Source: Leidyana gryllorum EB-2025a
Taxonomy: Eukaryota > Apicomplexa
Direction: 5' to 3'
Length of the DNA: 64,000 bases
NCBI GenBank assembly: GCA_048772705.1
Contig: JBLWGC010000123.1
Coordinates: forward strand, 17,039-81,038
Shown here one piece after another: positions 44,958 through 54,800 of the stretch. Numbering within the stretch: position 1 is the stretch's first letter; each line of letters starts with the position of its first letter. Both the position numbers and the translations under genes were made by a program. Below the pieces are notes generated by a model. It did not search any database, was not told the origin of the DNA, and saw only the letters and a program-made list of their open reading frames with translations.

Positions 44958-45030
44958 GCGGTGGTGGCGCAATGGATAGCGTGTTGCCCTCCGGAGGCAA
45001 AGGTTGTGGGTTCGAGTCCCGCCCACCGGT
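44958..45030 (+). tRNA. tRNA-Arg(CCG)
   Basis: Loop CTCCGGA in TTGCC/GGCAA; first acceptor pair is G:G. Paralog at 1012 is damaged. Confidence 0.85.
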
Positions 45031-45083
45031 CTCGTGGTCCCGCTCAACCGTGGAATCGAGAAGAGTGGCTGCCATTTGGAGCC

Positions 45084-45143
45084 ATGCAGACTTGCGCCAT
45101 CCAAACTCAAGTTTGGCACCGCAGGCCACCGCGATCTGTGCCG
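45084..45143 (-). pseudogene. tRNA-Leu(CAA)-derived remnant
   Basis: Inverted paralog of 897. Confidence 0.45.
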
Positions 45144-45218
45144 CAGTGTTGAGCTTGAGGGCTCGAAGTGCCACTGTTGAGGAACCGAGGCTGGAAAAGT
45201 TCACTTGGGTTTAGCGGA

Positions 45219-45291
45219 TAGGCGGCTATCCCAAGTGCCAGAGAGGTGACTTTGCAGGCCAAATGTGCGGGGGTCGATACCCAGGTGGGGG
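45219..45291 (+). pseudogene. tRNA-Ala pseudogene
   Basis: GGCGGCTA start, TGC-like loop, weak T-arm. Confidence 0.5.
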
Positions 45292-45349
45292 AGCTCTCGA
45301 AGAAAAGACATCTGTGCACCATTTCTATAAGTGTGTCCACCTGCGGGGG

Positions 45350-45425
45350 CTCACCAGTGCGTCGTTTCGATCGACGGAACTCTGGGTCATGAGCCCAACA
45401 CTCTCCTCGTGTCTTTCTGAGTGCT
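45350..45425 (-). pseudogene. initiator tRNA-Met pseudogene
   Basis: AUCG T-loop and CAT loop kept; acceptor and D-arm lost. Confidence 0.55.
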
Positions 45426-45532
45426 ACAGCCTCTGTCGATCTTTCGACTGCACTTGTGGTCTGACGGCAAAATGCGACCGTGCTGAGGTCGTAACGCGGA
45501 CTGAGTTCCCGCAGGTGCAGCCGTATGCAAGT

Positions 45533-45600
45533 CGGACGACCTGTCTATCGATCTCATCTGGCATGTCAATGAGCACTCTACCCTTTGAGCTAGCGGTCTC
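45533..45600 (-). pseudogene. tRNA-Ala pseudogene
   Basis: T-arm and D-arm traces only. Confidence 0.45.
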
Positions 45601-45728
45601 CAACTTAGAAGAGCTATTGCATGCCCTCCTTGATGAGTGGACAATTGCCCGTTGAGAATCTGCGGAACGCTGCTGGCAAACTCGAGTCGCACGGCTGTGA
45701 GGGATGACACCAAATGTCACAACCTCTC

Positions 45729-45801
45729 TGCCTCGGCCGTGGATCGAACACGGGACTTCCAGATCTTCAGTCTGGCGCTCTCCCAACTGAGCTACCGAGG
45801 C
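45729..45801 (-). tRNA. tRNA-Phe(GAA)
   Basis: All arms complete; best Phe copy. Confidence 0.95.
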
Positions 45802-45916
45802 GGTAGGTAGTCACGGAAGGCGGTGAAGACGAGCACCTATCGCGGCCGTATGTGGGGCCACTGCCCGCTCAAAAGGCGAGGACTTCTGGGGTTGGAGGCC
45901 TGCGTGTTTACTAGCG

Positions 45917-45987
45917 TCCGAGATAGTATAGTGGTCAGTATCACGCCTGTCACGCGGAAGACCCGGGGTTGATTCCCGGTCTTGGAG
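45917..45987 (+). tRNA. tRNA-Asp(GUC), degenerate
   Basis: GTC kept; T-loop and anticodon stem changes. Confidence 0.68.
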
Positions 45988-46107
45988 AAGTTCCAGCCCT
46001 CACAACTGCTGCAACTCAGATTTTGCCTCAGCTGGTCTGGACTTCATCCGGGATGGTACGAGTGGGAGCCGCGTATAGTAGCCGACCTTGGAGAGACGTG
46101 CCATTGA

Positions 46108-46160
46108 AGCCAGGACTTCTTCCACCCGAAGAAAGAATCATATAGCTAGACCAAACAGCC
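46108..46160 (-). pseudogene. tRNA-Pro 5' fragment
   Basis: Acceptor, D-arm and CGG arm; T-arm missing. Confidence 0.6.
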
Positions 46161-46162
46161 CT

Positions 46163-46232
46163 CTGTGGGTGCCTTAGGTACTGGCAGGTTCCAAACCTGC
46201 GACTTCGTGGCTAAGAGACTTACCTCTGTACA
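46163..46232 (-). pseudogene. Asn-derived pseudogene
   Basis: As 26065. Confidence 0.5.
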
Positions 46233-46280
46233 ATGATGGGAGTTTGCGATAAGCTTGCAGGTGCCCAGTCGATGCATTCT

Positions 46281-46352
46281 AGCCTTCTGCCGGAATCGAA
46301 CCGGCGACCTTTCGCTTACTAAGCGAATGCTCTGCCCCTAAGCTAAGAAGGC
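46281..46352 (-). tRNA. tRNA-Thr(AGU)
   Basis: Intact; last tRNA of the array, its 5' end 87 bp from the LTR of element A. Confidence 0.95.
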
Positions 46353-46439
46353 AATCCAGGCCGAAGATCACGAATCAGTCACTATTGACGGGGATTACTG
46401 AGGCACATTGCTCGAGCTGTTTCCCTTGCCGGTCCTTGA

Positions 46440-47039
46440 TGTTGTAACCCCAAGTCGCTACTCGAGGGGAACGAGGCCCAGTTCCCATCTCTGCATACTT
46501 TCGACCACAAGTCAGACTTAGAACCCAGTTAGTATTTTTGCCGACAAGTCTACCACGAATATGTCGCACACGACGGCGCAAAACAAGAACTACGACTTGT
46601 TGTACCAAGTGCAAAAGTTATCTTAGGCCGCCTCTTGCCTAGTCCAACTCTGACTTAGCCAACTTGCTTGCGTGTGTCTCTCGCTCTGGTGTCTCTCTCA
46701 CTCCACCCATGTGCCAGTCGCTCGCACTCTTGCGGAGCCTCGCGCTGGACACACACGGTAGTTCTCCCCGACACCACACTCTGATCATTCATGTGAGTGT
46801 CTGCACAGTTACACTGTTGCAGAGAGCTCAGACCACCAGGGTGCATTTGCCTTTACGCTTTAGTAGTGGTTGCTTTACGTTCGTTAATAATGCCTTTTCA
46901 CCATCTTATACATGCCCCTATATAAGTGCCAAATATGTAGGGAAGTATCCAGATGGATGTTAATTCGATTGGAAATTTCACCAAGTCGAATCTGGCCACC
47001 CGATAGGAAGTTGACCATCCGGCAACACGAACTACAACA
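46440..47039 (-). mobile_element. 3' LTR of element A
   Basis: 600 bp, TGTTGTAG...TTACAACA on the minus strand. The sequence just inside it (47040-47060, minus) is purine-rich (GAGGAGGGGGCGTG), as expected for a polypurine tract. Confidence 0.95.
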
Positions 47040-47076
47040 CACGCCCCCTCCTCGGGAAAGGCATCGTCCCTGATGA

Positions 47077-50000
47077 CTAAGAGAATAGCCTTTGTCTCTT
47101 GTTAGGGAGATATACTACTTGCGTCAAAGGTCTATGCCTGCGTCGGGTCCTTGTGCCCCTTGCGGCTCTCTCGGCATGCCACTTTTCTTCATACTCCCGC
47201 AGCAGCTCGGGGTATGCGTGAAGTCTTTCACGGGGTACCCACGTCAAGTCCTTCCAGGTCCGGCCTTGCCACTTGACTTGGTAGTGCTCATCCCGTTGAC
47301 GAAACTTGACGATCTTCTGAGGTACAGAAGACTCGGCCTCAGCTCTTGCCGGTGGTCTTAAGGTAGCCTCAGGTACTACCGGTGGTCTTGACGGAACCAG
47401 CGGTGCGTCATCGTCTTCGTCTAATGACACGGCACGCGGCGGCGACCGTATTCTTGGCGCTGTCGCTTCGGCTGGAGGCATTTCCTCTATAGTGGTTGGT
47501 AGTAGAACCTCGGGCGTCTCAGCCGGGAAGGGAGTGCCTTGGCTCATCTCTCCTTCTGGCTGCCTAGTCGCGGACGTAGAGGTAACGGGACCCACAGGAA
47601 CGCAAATACTGATTCCGGAGCCTTCGCTACTTACACTCTCACGACGTCTCTGGGTCGTTGCCTCGGTACTTGCAGGAATCTTACAAGTCCGGTCTTCCTT
47701 AGGCTGGATCCATGTGTCCACACCAACAGGTAAGACTCGATTCACGTTTACGCGATCGAAAGCCGACTGAGACCCTTCAACTCTACACCAGGATCCGTCT
47801 TTAGACGTTTCCACCACTTTCTTTGGTGCACTCCACTTAGGCGATAGCTTCCGTGACGGGAAGTCGGTAAGCTCATAGTCACTTAACCGAACTAGCACCC
47901 ATTGCCCCACATTCACGTTCTTCTCACGAGCCGACTTGTCGTACTGAGACTTCATTTTCTCATAGTACTTTTCCAGACTTTGTCGTGCTCGGTGAGTGGC
48001 ATCATCAATAATCTGGCGTAGTTCCTTGGCATACTGCTCTCCCGTGGTATGAGGTCGGGTATTTCTCTCCCCCCCTCCGGGTAAGTGCGGTTGCCGTCCT
48101 CGGTTCAGTACAAAGGGTGACATTCCGAGTGCTCGATGATCGGTAATGTTATACCCGAACTGAATACCGGGGAGATAGGAATCCCAGTTATTTGCCGTAA
48201 AACCGGTTAACGTGGCCAACGACTTATTGAGCGTGCGCATAAACCGTTCTGCATAACCGTCGCCTTGCGGGTAATACGCGGTTGAGAAGATCTTTTTAAT
48301 GCCAAAGTGTGAGCATAAGTGATCTACCAACTTGGCGCGGAAACTGGGTCCATTGTCCGATAATAGTCTTCTTGGACACCCATGATTGCAGATAATATGC
48401 TTGTTAAAAGCGTTAATGACGGTTATGGCCTCTTGATTGCGCGTCGGCACTAACTCAACCCACTTAGTGAATTGGTCAACGAATACCAGGACATACTTGT
48501 ACCCATTTGACTCAGGGTAAGGTCCGCAGAAATCCATGGCGACAGTCCCCCACGGTTCTGTTGGTACTTCTGACTTCATAGGGCCGTGTGGTTGTTGAGG
48601 TTTCCGTCTTTGGCATAGTACGCACTTTTCTAAGATTTGCCTTATCTTAGGTATCGTTAGGCTCGATACATATATTTGTGCGACCATGTGGCGTATTCGG
48701 TTAGGTCCGAAATGAGCGCCAACCGGGCTTTCGTGTATAGTGCGTACAACACGTTCCCATAGTTTCTCGGGAAGCCACGGTCTCCAACGGAAGCCATCAT
48801 CGACTCCTATCAGTCCGTCAACCATGTACACTCCTTTACTTTTTGTAAAGTTGTTGGATATTCCCTCGTCTTGTTGTTCATGGTACAGTTCCGCTTCAGA
48901 GGGTAATTCCAACTTAGTGGGGAGTATGGCGTAAATCATGTGATCCTCCATGCACTCAGAGTCAGCGAATGTGCGAGTGAAGGCATCAACATTAGAGTGA
49001 GATTTACCCGATCGGTGGCGTATTTCGAACGGAGTAAACTCTGCCAGCGCAAGTGCCCATCGTTGTAGACGGCCGGTTCGTGCCTTAAACAACCACTGTA
49101 GACTTTCGTGGTCCGACCGAACGTAAAACTTGGAACCGAGGATGTATGTGCGGAACTTCTGTAGCGCTTCTTTTATAGCCAATGCCTCTTTTTCCCTTAT
49201 ATGCCATCTTGACTCGGCAGGTGAGAACTTGCGGGACTCAAAGACAATGGGTCGGTCGCCTCTACCGTCACCAAAGTCTTGACTGAGTACTGCTGCCATG
49301 CCAATTTCAGACGCATCACAGTCCACAATAAATTCTCGGGAAAAGTCAGGGTATGCTAGGACCACATCTCCACTGACCAAGGCTTTCTTAAGCGTATTGA
49401 AGGCGTTCTCGCACTCCGGGGTCCAATTAAACGCGCCCTTTTTCAGTAGGTCCGTAAGCGGGGCACTTATTTCGGCATGGCCTTTTATGAACCTTCTGTA
49501 ATACCCTGAAAGCCCAAGGAATGCTCTGACTTCCTTTGAGTCTTTCGGTCGAGGGAACTTGTTGACTTTTTCTAACTTCTTTGGGTCTGTACGCACTCCA
49601 TCCGCAGTTACTATATGTCCGAGAAATTCAATTTCGGACTTCAAGAACTCGCACTTCGCCGGTTTTAACAATAACCCAGCTCCGTGACAAGTCTCGAATA
49701 CTTCCCTCAAGTGTCGTACATGATCCTCAAAGGTCTTAGAGTAAATTAGTATATCGTCTAAGTAGCAGACGACAAAGTCAAACAACATAGGACCCAAGAC
49801 TTTTTGCATCATCCGCTGGTACGTAGCGGGGGCATTACAGAGGCCAAAGGGCATGACCAACCACTCGAATTGTCCTTCCGCGCAGATAAAGGATGTCTTG
49901 TGTATATCCTGTTCTGCCATCGGGATTTGCCAGTAACCAGCGGCAGCATCCAGGGATGAGAAGTACTTTGCTCCTCTAAAGACCGAGAGTAAGTCGTCAA

Positions 50001-50772
50001 TTCTAGGTAAGGGGTGGCGATCCTTCCTAGTGACGTCGTTTAATTTACGATAGTCAATACAAAAGCGTATTGATCCATCTTTCTTTGGCACTAATGTCAC
50101 CGGGCTGGCCCACGCCGATGAACATGGCCGTATTGCTCCTTGTTTGAGCATGCTCTCGACTTGTGTCTTTATGACTTCCCTTTCCGCTGGGCTGGTGCGT
50201 CGCAGTGGTATTCGTACAGGTGCTGCGAGTCCTGTATCGATTTCGTGCTCCCAACCGACGGCCCGACCAAAGGGTCGTTCATCCGTAATAAAGTAATCCG
50301 GTTTGCATAGGGCTTCAATTATAGCCTTTTGCTTTGCCGGTAAGTTCGGTGGGAACCGGATGGTGACACTTAACCCAGGTTCAACTTGGTCAACCATCAA
50401 TACCTCATATTTTCCTTGAAGTCGTACGAGTCCCCTTTTGACGTCGGGTACTACATCGTACTTCTTCAGGAAATCGCAACCCAGAATCACATCGGCACCA
50501 GTATTTGCCAAGATGTGGAATTCTGCTTTTCCTTCAAGTCCGCCTATCTTGAAAGGAACTTCTACCAGCTGGGTAACCTGGCAGGTACGGTCTTTCACTG
50601 CCAAACCGACAGTAAAGGGTTTACAGGCGCGCCTCTTTAGTTTCAATCGGTTTGCCAGAGCCTCATTAATGTATGAGTCTGATGCCCCCGAATCCACTAA
50701 CGCCTTTACCACTTCACTCTGAGTCGGATGACTTAGTGAAAATGCAACCGTTGCGACTCCTGAGCCGGCCAC
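47077..50772 (-). CDS. pol: Pol polyprotein of element A
   Basis: Open over 1,231 codons. Order: aspartic protease (DSGAS near residue 27), reverse transcriptase (YLDDIL near 337), RNase H (DCDAS near 480), integrase with an H2C2 zinc motif (HFGPNRIRH...CVLCQ near 690-730) and DDE core (MDFCGPY, LSDNGPSF, then YPQGDGYAERF), and a C-terminal chromodomain (VKWQGRTWKDLTWVP near 1180). It makes cDNA from the element RNA and integrates it; the chromodomain typically steers chromovirus integration. No ATG near the start (first usable codon is GTG), so expression probably needs a -1 frameshift from gag at 50811-50817. Length and motifs look fully intact, suggesting recent activity. Confidence 0.95.
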   Translation of the reverse strand: MAGSGVATVAFSLSHPTQSEVVKALVDSGASDSYINEALANRLKLKRRACKPFTVGLAVKDRTCQVTQLVEVPFKIGGLEGKAEFHILANTGADVILGCDFLKKYDVVPDVKRGLVRLQGKYEVLMVDQVEPGLSVTIRFPPNLPAKQKAIIEALCKPDYFITDERPFGRAVGWEHEIDTGLAAPVRIPLRRTSPAEREVIKTQVESMLKQGAIRPCSSAWASPVTLVPKKDGSIRFCIDYRKLNDVTRKDRHPLPRIDDLLSVFRGAKYFSSLDAAAGYWQIPMAEQDIHKTSFICAEGQFEWLVMPFGLCNAPATYQRMMQKVLGPMLFDFVVCYLDDILIYSKTFEDHVRHLREVFETCHGAGLLLKPAKCEFLKSEIEFLGHIVTADGVRTDPKKLEKVNKFPRPKDSKEVRAFLGLSGYYRRFIKGHAEISAPLTDLLKKGAFNWTPECENAFNTLKKALVSGDVVLAYPDFSREFIVDCDASEIGMAAVLSQDFGDGRGDRPIVFESRKFSPAESRWHIREKEALAIKEALQKFRTYILGSKFYVRSDHESLQWLFKARTGRLQRWALALAEFTPFEIRHRSGKSHSNVDAFTRTFADSECMEDHMIYAILPTKLELPSEAELYHEQQDEGISNNFTKSKGVYMVDGLIGVDDGFRWRPWLPEKLWERVVRTIHESPVGAHFGPNRIRHMVAQIYVSSLTIPKIRQILEKCVLCQRRKPQQPHGPMKSEVPTEPWGTVAMDFCGPYPESNGYKYVLVFVDQFTKWVELVPTRNQEAITVINAFNKHIICNHGCPRRLLSDNGPSFRAKLVDHLCSHFGIKKIFSTAYYPQGDGYAERFMRTLNKSLATLTGFTANNWDSYLPGIQFGYNITDHRALGMSPFVLNRGRQPHLPGGGERNTRPHTTGEQYAKELRQIIDDATHRARQSLEKYYEKMKSQYDKSAREKNVNVGQWVLVRLSDYELTDFPSRKLSPKWSAPKKVVETSKDGSWCRVEGSQSAFDRVNVNRVLPVGVDTWIQPKEDRTCKIPASTEATTQRRRESVSSEGSGISICVPVGPVTSTSATRQPEGEMSQGTPFPAETPEVLLPTTIEEMPPAEATAPRIRSPPRAVSLDEDDDAPLVPSRPPVVPEATLRPPARAEAESSVPQKIVKFRQRDEHYQVKWQGRTWKDLTWVPRERLHAYPELLREYEEKWHAERAARGTRTRRRHRPLTQVVYLPNKRQRLFS

Positions 50773-50777
50773 TGCGA

Positions 50778-51690
50778 TTAGCCTTGGCTCTCTGGATTGG
50801 AGTTGGGCCGAAAAGGGGTCCTCTTGCGGTTGCCACCTTTCTTAACTGGCCTTTCCTCAGCTGCCTTTTTGCGGCATACACTTTCAAAGTGATTATTGCC
50901 TTGGCAAAAGTGGCATTGTTTGCCACGTGCTGGGCACTCCTTTCCTTGGCATCGCGTACCACACACCTCGAACACCTCCCAATTGACAAGTTGGTGTCTT
51001 TGCCTTGGACTTCTGGGGGCCACCTTTGTGAACTGGCGAACATTATTCACAGGCCTGGCTTGCTCGAGTACTTGGCATAATACTCGACATAGCCTATCCG
51101 TAGAGTCAGTAGCTTCGTGACCTTGCCCTTTTGCGAGGGTCGGAACACTAGGCCTTACTTCCTCCGTTTGCTCATGGCCTCTCGCCGTATGGTCGGTACC
51201 TCCCATGGTGGGCATGTAAGCAAGTACCCCTTCTTCTGGCGATTTCTCCGGAGCGAAGTCCATCAAGTAAGTAAGTGGATCTTCCTTTTCATTGGCCGAT
51301 CTGTGTTGGCGACTTAGTATAATTCTGATCGGTTCCGGGAAAGCCATCATGAAGGGTTCCACCAATTGTCGTCGAGTCCATGCTGGAACACCCCGTATTT
51401 CCGCAGCTCGGTTGTAAAGCACCATGTAACGATCCAACTGTTCCATGACATCAACACGATTGTCACCTTTGACAGTATGGATTTTTCCCAGGAAGTACCC
51501 CAATGGCTCCACGGGTCCGTGCTCTTCAAGTACCGCTTTACGTAACTCCGCATATGTTGGCTGATCGGAGTACTTAGTCTTTATCGCGACTGGTACTTTT
51601 TCGCATGCCGCGAAGGCTGCTATTTCCAGTCCTTCCGGAACCCCGCTTGCCTTGATTCGAACCCCGCGTTCCTTGATTCGTTGCTCAAAG
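50778..51690 (-). CDS. gag: Gag of element A (N-terminus missing)
   Basis: The frame is open from the junction near 51690 to the TAA at 50778-50780. The C-terminal part has one zinc knuckle ([16 protein letters not shown]2CX4HX4C) followed by a basic tail, as in nucleocapsid. The region [10 protein letters not shown] onward corresponds to the capsid-like fold region. The true start lies beyond the truncation. Confidence 0.85.
50811..50817 (-). promoter_or_regulatory. Candidate -1 ribosomal frameshift heptamer CCCTTTT
   Basis: On the minus strand the gag codons read ACC CCT TTT CGG, so the heptamer is in the canonical X XXY YYZ register. A -1 slip enters the pol frame, which is open from here through the gag stop into Pol. 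Confidence 0.7.
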
Positions 51691-51872
51691 TCTACTTCGC
51701 ATTAGGAGCATGAAGGTCGCGGGGGCGTTCATCAGGCCATTTGGCATGACCGCCCATTCGTAGAGTCCCCACGGGGTGGTGAACGCGGTAAGCCGGCAGC
51801 TATCAGACTCCATGCGTATCTGGTGATAGCCGCTTTTCAGGTCCAAGGTCGAGAAGATAGAAGCGCCGGCTT
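51690..51872 (-). pseudogene. Reverse-transcriptase fragment of another Ty3/Gypsy element
   Basis: Minus-strand translation gives [15 protein letters not shown] ... [13 protein letters not shown], the RT core before the YXDD motif. Both ends are cut by junctions; the lower one joins gag of element A in the same orientation. Confidence 0.88.
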
Positions 51873-54800
51873 ATACTTGTAGGGCTTCCTCCAACAAGCT
51901 GTGCTACATTTGTGGAAAGGCAGGACATCTAACGCGCCAATGCCCTGACAGACGGCCAGGACCGACGAGGAACAACGAACGGCAACGCAGAGCTTTCCCG
52001 GCACTCGAAGGGATTGAACCCCCTCCGACCCAACAAATCCCTTGTGAAAGCGACAGCGAGGATGTAGGCCACCGGACGAGCAGCGAGCTTACTGTGAACC
52101 TTTTTAATGTACATGAATGCGTCTCGAACACACCGGAGACACCGGCACGCAGACACGCACGAACTTACAAAAATGCCAACGACCAGAAGGGGATCTAAGA
52201 CTGGCATTATCCCTAAGGCCCTAGCCCAGAAGGCCAGGAGGGCCTCGCAACCACCCCCGGAGCCTGACACTTACAGAGGATTTTTGATCACACCCCCGAC
52301 CGCTCCCGCACGTCGGGGGGAACCCAGCTGTTTCACCGCGCTCAAGAGCAAACGACACACACTGGGATGGACGGCATCAGTCCGCTGGGAACTGATCAAC
52401 CCATCAAACGGCTCCAGAACTCGAGTCCACGCACTTGTGGACTCAGGAGCAGAACTGAACTTCATGACACCAGAAACGGCGAACCGCCTGGGCAGCCACA
52501 TCTGCCAATCGATAATGGAACAGATCGAAGGCATGGGAAGGGCTAATTGCGAAGGCGAGACCGACGCGATAGTAGTAACTCCATACAACAATTACGGACC
52601 TACCCGATTCGCCGTAGCAAGAAACAGCTTCTACGATGTGATTCTCGGCTTACCTCTGATACACTCAGCGGCCCTGTTACTTGGCACAGACGGACAGGGA
52701 CACATGGTTATAGCAGAACAAGCCACACTTCCCGCCACCACTGCACTCGTATCCAAAGCCAAACACCCAACCGACAGCGCCCAACACCACAAGAAGACGT
52801 AGAGTGGATTTTGTCACATTACTCCGAATACCTGAAGGAGAAACTGCCATACCCGCCAGACGGCGGTTTTTTCAACTTATAAATTCAGCTGAAGCCTGAT
52901 GCCAAGCCTTTCACAGCGCGACCATACGGGGGCTCGACGGACAGCAAAACCGAACTTATACGACAAGTGGAGGAGCTGATTGAGGAAGGGAAAGTGGTAC
53001 CATCACGATCCGAATGGTCAGCCCCATGTTTCTTAGTCGCGCAGAAAGACACCACGGTACCCCGCATGGTGGTGAACTTCAAAGCCCTGAACGATGCAAC
53101 CGTACCTTACGACTTCCCGGCGACCACAACCGAGGAGAACCTCTCACAGCTCAGAGGGGCCCGTGTTTTCTCCAATTTGGACCTCAAAGCAGGTTTTCAT
53201 CAGGTCAGAAACGAGCCGTCATCCCAGCACCTCACCGCCTTCGTCACGCCGTTCCGCAAATTTCATGACACCGTCATGCCGTTCGGCCTCAGGAATGCCC
53301 CTGCATCCTTCATAGCCCTGATGACGCACGTACTTGACGGACTGATTGGGAAATTCGCGGTAGCGTATATAGACGATGTGTTAGTCTACAGCACTGATAG
53401 GAACAGCCACAGAGAACATTTACGCCAGATTTTCAACCGACTACGCCAGCATCAACTCTTTCTCAACCCGCAAAAGTCCAGATTCTTCCTGGATGAGGTA
53501 CATTTCACCGGCATCACATCACTTCCAACGGAATACAACCCGACAGGTCCCGAGTGATCTTCTTCCAAAATCATCCACCACCACGCACAATGCGAGTGCT
53601 GCGGTCACTGATAGGCGCCATGACGTACTTCTCGCGTTTCATACCTATGTTCTCAGCGCTAACCAAACCATTTCACCGAGTACTCAACAAGGCCAAATCA
53701 CCAACGGAGGAGATCAAGTGCACCCCAGAACTGACATCCGAAAGGGCAGTCTTGACACAGCAGGTCACTGAAGAGACGAGCCTCGGTCATATGGACAAAG
53801 ACCTACCTTTGATAATTACCACGGACGCATCCAACGAGGCCGTGGGAGCCACATTGGAGCAGGAGCAACAAGGAAAGAGACTTCCACTCGAGTTCATGAG
53901 CACAAGACTGACACCAACCCAACAGGCGTGGCCCTCAAACGCTGGCGACATTTCCTGCTAGTCCGCCCGTTCAAGGTACTGACTGATCACAAGCCACTCG
54001 CGACACTCGTCAAAGGCAAGAACGTATCCGATCGCGTGCTCAGCGCTCACATCGAGATAACCGAAGGGCTCTGCCGGCATCAAGGATTGGTTTACGATCA
54101 AGACGGACGGATACAGGTCCCCGCCAATACCGCATTGAAACACCAAATAGTACAAGAGGCGCACTCATCAAGCCTGGGCGGACATATGGCATCAGAACGC
54201 ACGCTCAAACGAATCAGCGCTCTCTTCTGGTGGCCCGGACTACCTACCGACGTCCGCGACTACTGCGCCAAATGCGACCTTTGCCAAAGGACAAAACCTT
54301 CCAACAAGAAACCATTGGGACTACTTTGCCCAATTCCACCACCAGACGAACCCTGGAAAGAAGTGAGCATAGACCTTTTTTGCTTACCAGAGGACGAACA
54401 CGCCGGGCACGACTGCATTCTCACCATCGTTGACAGACTAACCAGGATGGTCAGATTAGTGCCATGTCACAGAACGGTATCAGCCAAAGAGACGGCCCAC
54501 CTACTCTTTCAAAATCTCGTACAACTCCACGGCTGCCCAGAATCAATAGTAGCCGACCGAGATTCTCGATGGTTATCAGAAGCTTGGAACGAACTATTGG
54601 AACTACTGGGGACGAAGTTGCGCACCACCTCCGCTTTCCATCCACAGACCAAAGGTATGGCTGAACGAGTACACCGCACCGTGATTCAGATACTGCGAAA
54701 CGTTTGCAACGGTTTGGGCACAGACTGGGCTCACCTTATTGCGTCTGTGGAGATGGCAGTGAACTCAACTTTCAACGAATCCATTGGAGAAGCCGAAACC

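Larger units (their letters stand above)
46440..51690 (-). mobile_element. Element A: Ty3/Gypsy chromovirus-type retrotransposon, 5' truncated
   Basis: Order on the minus strand: partial gag, pol (protease-RT-RNase H-integrase-chromodomain), purine-rich tract, 3' LTR. The 5' LTR, PBS and start of gag are replaced at ~51690 by a piece of another element. The LTR equals the family-A LTRs scattered through the tRNA array, so A or a close relative produced them. Confidence 0.93.

Noticed and set aside
1-46352. Regularly spaced repeats as a CRISPR array
   Set aside because: Repeat units are tRNA genes with cloverleaf structure, of many different sequences and spacings, in a eukaryotic context.
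147-46850. Many 60-230 aa open frames across the tRNA array on both strands
   Set aside because: They are translations of tRNA genes and spacers: motifs such as GIEPRT, SRFKSR-type or GSSPG recur because the same T-arm DNA is read repeatedly. No family domain appears.
47092-51317. Plus-strand ORFs opposite element A gag-pol
   Set aside because: They are antisense shadows of the long minus-strand Pol and Gag frames.
52107-52802. ORF start at 52107 for element B protease
   Set aside because: Comparison with remnant C places the conserved start at ATG 52173; the upstream 22 codons overlap the gag frame.
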